Shown here: positions 5,057-7,168 of the stretch, piece after piece | Numbering within the stretch: the stretch's first letter is position 1 | Layout: every line of letters starts with the position of its first letter | NCBI GenBank assembly: GCA_002359075.1 | Contig: DEQA01000017.1 | Coordinates: 1-7,168, forward strand | Length of the DNA stretch: 7,168 bases | DNA from: Planococcaceae bacterium UBA3378 | GTDB lineage: Bacteria; Bacillota; Bacilli; Bacillales_A; Planococcaceae | Direction of reading: 5' to 3' | Position numbers and translations under genes: made by a program | Notes under the pieces: model-generated | What the model saw: the letters and a program-made list of their open reading frames with translations, nothing else | The model's database searches: none | What the model was told of the DNA's origin: nothing

Positions 5057-7168
5057 TTAGTTTTCTTCTATTTCCTTACGATTCTTCTTCCACAATTTCG
5101 ATAACACTTCATATACGATTGGTACAATGACAAGTGTCAATGCTGTAGAAGATAATAGACCGCCGATTACAGTGATCGCTAAGTCTTTTGAAATCAGACC
5201 GCTACCGCCGCCGATACCAAGCGCCATTGGAACCATCGCTCCAATTGTTGCAATCGCCGTCATAAGGATCGGACGAAGACGCGTTGCCCCGGCTTCTAGT
5301 ATCGCTTCGCGCATTGTTAGGCCATCACGTTCCATATGGATAATCCGGTCTACTAATACAATGGCGTTTGTCACAACAATACCGATCAGCATTAACAGAC
5401 CCATCATCACGGATACAGAAATTGTTTGGTTTGTCGCCCATAAACCAATCCAAGAACCAATAACCGCGAACGGTAAAGAGAACAGAATTGCAAACGGTGC
5501 TAACCCTTCACCAAATGTGACAACAAGGATAAAGTAGACAATCGCAATGGCTGCGAGCATCGCTACCCCTAGCTGTGTAAATGTTTCAGCCATATCTGCT
5601 GCAACACCTGCTACACCAGTTGTAACACCTTTTGGCAAGTCTAGATTATCGATTTTTTTATCAGCAGCAGCAGTTGCTTTTGAAATATCGTCTTCTATGA
5701 TTGTACCGGAGACTGTAGCAAAGTATTCACCTTTCGAACGGGAAAGGGAGTTCAGCGCTTCGCCTTCTTCAACACCGACAAGCTCACCAATTGTCATTGT
5801 TGTACCCATAGCTGTTTGAACTTCCGTTGTCAGTACATCATCAATAGATGTTGCCGCTGCTTTCGCCTGGCGCTGGACAATCACTTCTAAATCATCGCCA
5901 TCATGGCGTACTGTCGTTAACACTTCTTTTGTAGATGTTTCAGATAAGGCCATCACAATTTGACCTGTTGTCAAGCCGTACTGCAGTACATCTTGTTGAT
6001 CTACTGTCAGGATATGTTCTACATAAGCATCCTCATAATCGGAAGTGACGTCTTCCAGACCGTCTACTTCTTTCAAGGCACCTTCCACCTGTTTAACAGC
6101 AGTGCCAAGGTCCTCTAAGTCTTCACTGTATAATGTGTAGCTTACTTCATTTGATGATGTCGTCATTGAGAAGTTTTGCGATTTCCATTCACCCGTTTGC
6201 CCGATATTGAACACATAGTCTTCTACTTCTTCACGTGCTTTCGGGAAATCCTTCATATCCGGGTCAAAGATAAGGTACATTAAGGCACCGCTGCCTCCGC
6301 CGCCCATCATCATTGCTGCCGGGTCGACATTATCCGGATCATTGATGGAAACTTGCAAAATATCGATATCTTTACGCTTCATCAGCTCTTGTTCTACTTC
6401 TTCGATATTCTTCGCTGTATCTTCCATCAGCTCACCCGTTGCAGGTGTATATGTTAAGTACATAACCTTCTCTTCTTGCGAGCCCATAAAGGAGAAACCG
6501 ATTAACGGTGTCAATGCCAATGAACCGACTAACAGTACAACCGCTACAAGCGATGTAATCCATTTATGGTTCAAGCATTTTTCTAGGAAGCTGCGGTATG
6601 AAGTCGCCAGCTTGCCAACTTCTTTATGCTGGCCTTCCGTTTTTGTGCCGTATAGTTTTTTACGGAATAGGAAGTGTGAAAGTGCTGGCACGATTGTAAT
6701 CGCTACAAGCAGCGAAGCACCTAACGCAAACGTCATTGTTAAGGCAAACGGCATGAACAATTCGCCTACCATACCGCCTACGAAAATAAGCGGAGCAAAT
6801 ACCGCTACCGTCACGAGTGTAGAGGACATGATCGGCTTAAACATTTCAATAGTTGCCTCACGGATTAACGCACGTCCTGAAAGCTTCTCTTCTTTTAAGT
6901 GCATACGGCGGTAAATGTTTTCCACTACTACGATCGAGTCATCGATAACACGCCCGATTGCTACCGTAATGGCACCTAACGTCATAATATTTAATGTGAT
7001 ATCCATCCAGTTTAACAGCAGCAGTGCCATAAAGATGGATACCGGAATAGAAATAATCGAAATGATTGTTGATTTGAAATCACGCAGGAACAATAGAATG
7101 ATCAATACAGCGATCAATCCGCCAAATAGCGCTTTTTCAACCATTGTAAATACAGATTCCTTAATCGG
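5057..7168 (-). CDS. swrC: RND efflux permease, SwrC/AcrB type, 5' end outside the window
   Basis: This is a proton-driven membrane exporter of the RND superfamily. Only the C-terminal 703 residues are visible; the frame stays open to the right edge (PIKESVFT before the Met at 7144), so that Met is internal. Full-length relatives have about 1000-1070 residues. Counting from the 7144 Met, membrane helices TM2-TM6 lie at about 5-160, with the proton-relay pair D68/D69 in IGRVIDDSIVVVEN. TM7 (about 195-215) leads into a large extracytoplasmic porter domain (about 218-520), followed by TM8-TM12 (about 523-682). TM10 has VVTNAIVLVDR, with Thr592 where AcrB has Lys940, as in many Gram-positive homologues; R624 in RLRPILMT matches the TM11 arginine. 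The tail is basic and cytoplasmic. The relay region resembles B. subtilis SwrC, which is needed for surfactin tolerance and swarming. Paralogues are common, so the symbol means SwrC-like. An odd Met/Gly run sits at about residues 278-286. Confidence 0.93.
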   Translation of the reverse strand, partial: PIKESVFTMVEKALFGGLIAVLIILLFLRDFKSTIISIISIPVSIFMALLLLNWMDITLNIMTLGAITVAIGRVIDDSIVVVENIYRRMHLKEEKLSGRALIREATIEMFKPIMSSTLVTVAVFAPLIFVGGMVGELFMPFALTMTFALGASLLVAITIVPALSHFLFRKKLYGTKTEGQHKEVGKLATSYRSFLEKCLNHKWITSLVAVVLLVGSLALTPLIGFSFMGSQEEKVMYLTYTPATGELMEDTAKNIEEVEQELMKRKDIDILQVSINDPDNVDPAAMMMGGGGSGALMYLIFDPDMKDFPKAREEVEDYVFNIGQTGEWKSQNFSMTTSSNEVSYTLYSEDLEDLGTAVKQVEGALKEVDGLEDVTSDYEDAYVEHILTVDQQDVLQYGLTTGQIVMALSETSTKEVLTTVRHDGDDLEVIVQRQAKAAATSIDDVLTTEVQTAMGTTMTIGELVGVEEGEALNSLSRSKGEYFATVSGTIIEDDISKATAAADKKIDNLDLPKGVTTGVAGVAADMAETFTQLGVAMLAAIAIVYFILVVTFGEGLAPFAILFSLPFAVIGSWIGLWATNQTISVSVMMGLLMLIGIVVTNAIVLVDRIIHMERDGLTMREAILEAGATRLRPILMTAIATIGAMVPMALGIGGGSGLISKDLAITVIGGLLSSTALTLVIVPIVYEVLSKLWKKNRKEIEEN

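Noticed and set aside
5127..5537. Plus-strand open frames inside the RND gene (also 5547-5819 and 6342-6914)
   Set aside because: They are antisense shadows of a well-conserved membrane protein gene; their Ile/Thr/Ser/Pro-rich translations mirror the reverse complement of hydrophobic codons.
7142..7144. ATG at 7144 as the start of the RND gene
   Set aside because: The frame stays open to the window edge with family-like sequence (PIKESVFT), and a start here would delete TM1 and the first porter half that every RND permease has.
1..7168. CRISPR array, insertion sequence, phage, tRNA or riboswitch
   Set aside because: No spaced direct repeats, transposase or integrase motifs, terminal inverted repeats with target duplications, cloverleaf signature or structured long leader was seen; the intergenic gaps are all under 150 bp.

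Overview
The window looks like ordinary chromosomal DNA from a low-to-moderate GC Gram-positive rod of the Bacillales. The grounds are purine-rich Shine-Dalgarno sites, sigma-A-like promoter boxes, short hairpin-plus-T-run terminators, and the families present: a reductase-less bacterial nitric oxide synthase, a SwrC-type RND pump and a YtcJ-type amidohydrolase. The protein sequences feel closest to the Lysinibacillus/Solibacillus (Planococcaceae) group, but that is an impression and not a database result.

Layout from left to right. Positions 1-61 are the 3' flank of the nitric oxide synthase gene and begin inside an inverted repeat cut by the window edge. The nos gene (62-1123, minus) has its own good sigma-A-like promoter at 1145-1173. 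Upstream of it lies a LysR-type regulator (1264-2145, minus). It is divergent from a DUF2332 gene (2258-3280, plus), and the 112-bp AT-rich gap between them holds three ATTTAAT half-sites in alternating orientation, placed just upstream of a candidate promoter for the DUF2332 gene. That gene converges on a YtcJ-like amidohydrolase (3399-4982, minus), with two hairpins between them. The right third is the C-terminal two thirds of an RND efflux permease (5057-7168, minus), which runs off the right edge and ends in a strong terminator only 28 bp before the amidohydrolase start codon.

How the genes work together: the one relation the sequence supports is LysR regulator, shared operator and divergent DUF2332 gene, the classic arrangement for an LTTR and its target. 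The LysR gene also lies directly upstream of nos in the same direction with no clear terminator between them, so read-through into nos is possible. No common pathway links NOS, DUF2332, the amidohydrolase and the RND pump. I see no phage, transposon, CRISPR, tRNA/rRNA or defence-island signals and no gap above 300 bp without a gene. I do not find an obviously new multi-gene system. The items most worth a second look are the LTTR/DUF2332 unit and the terminator-promoter squeeze in front of the amidohydrolase.
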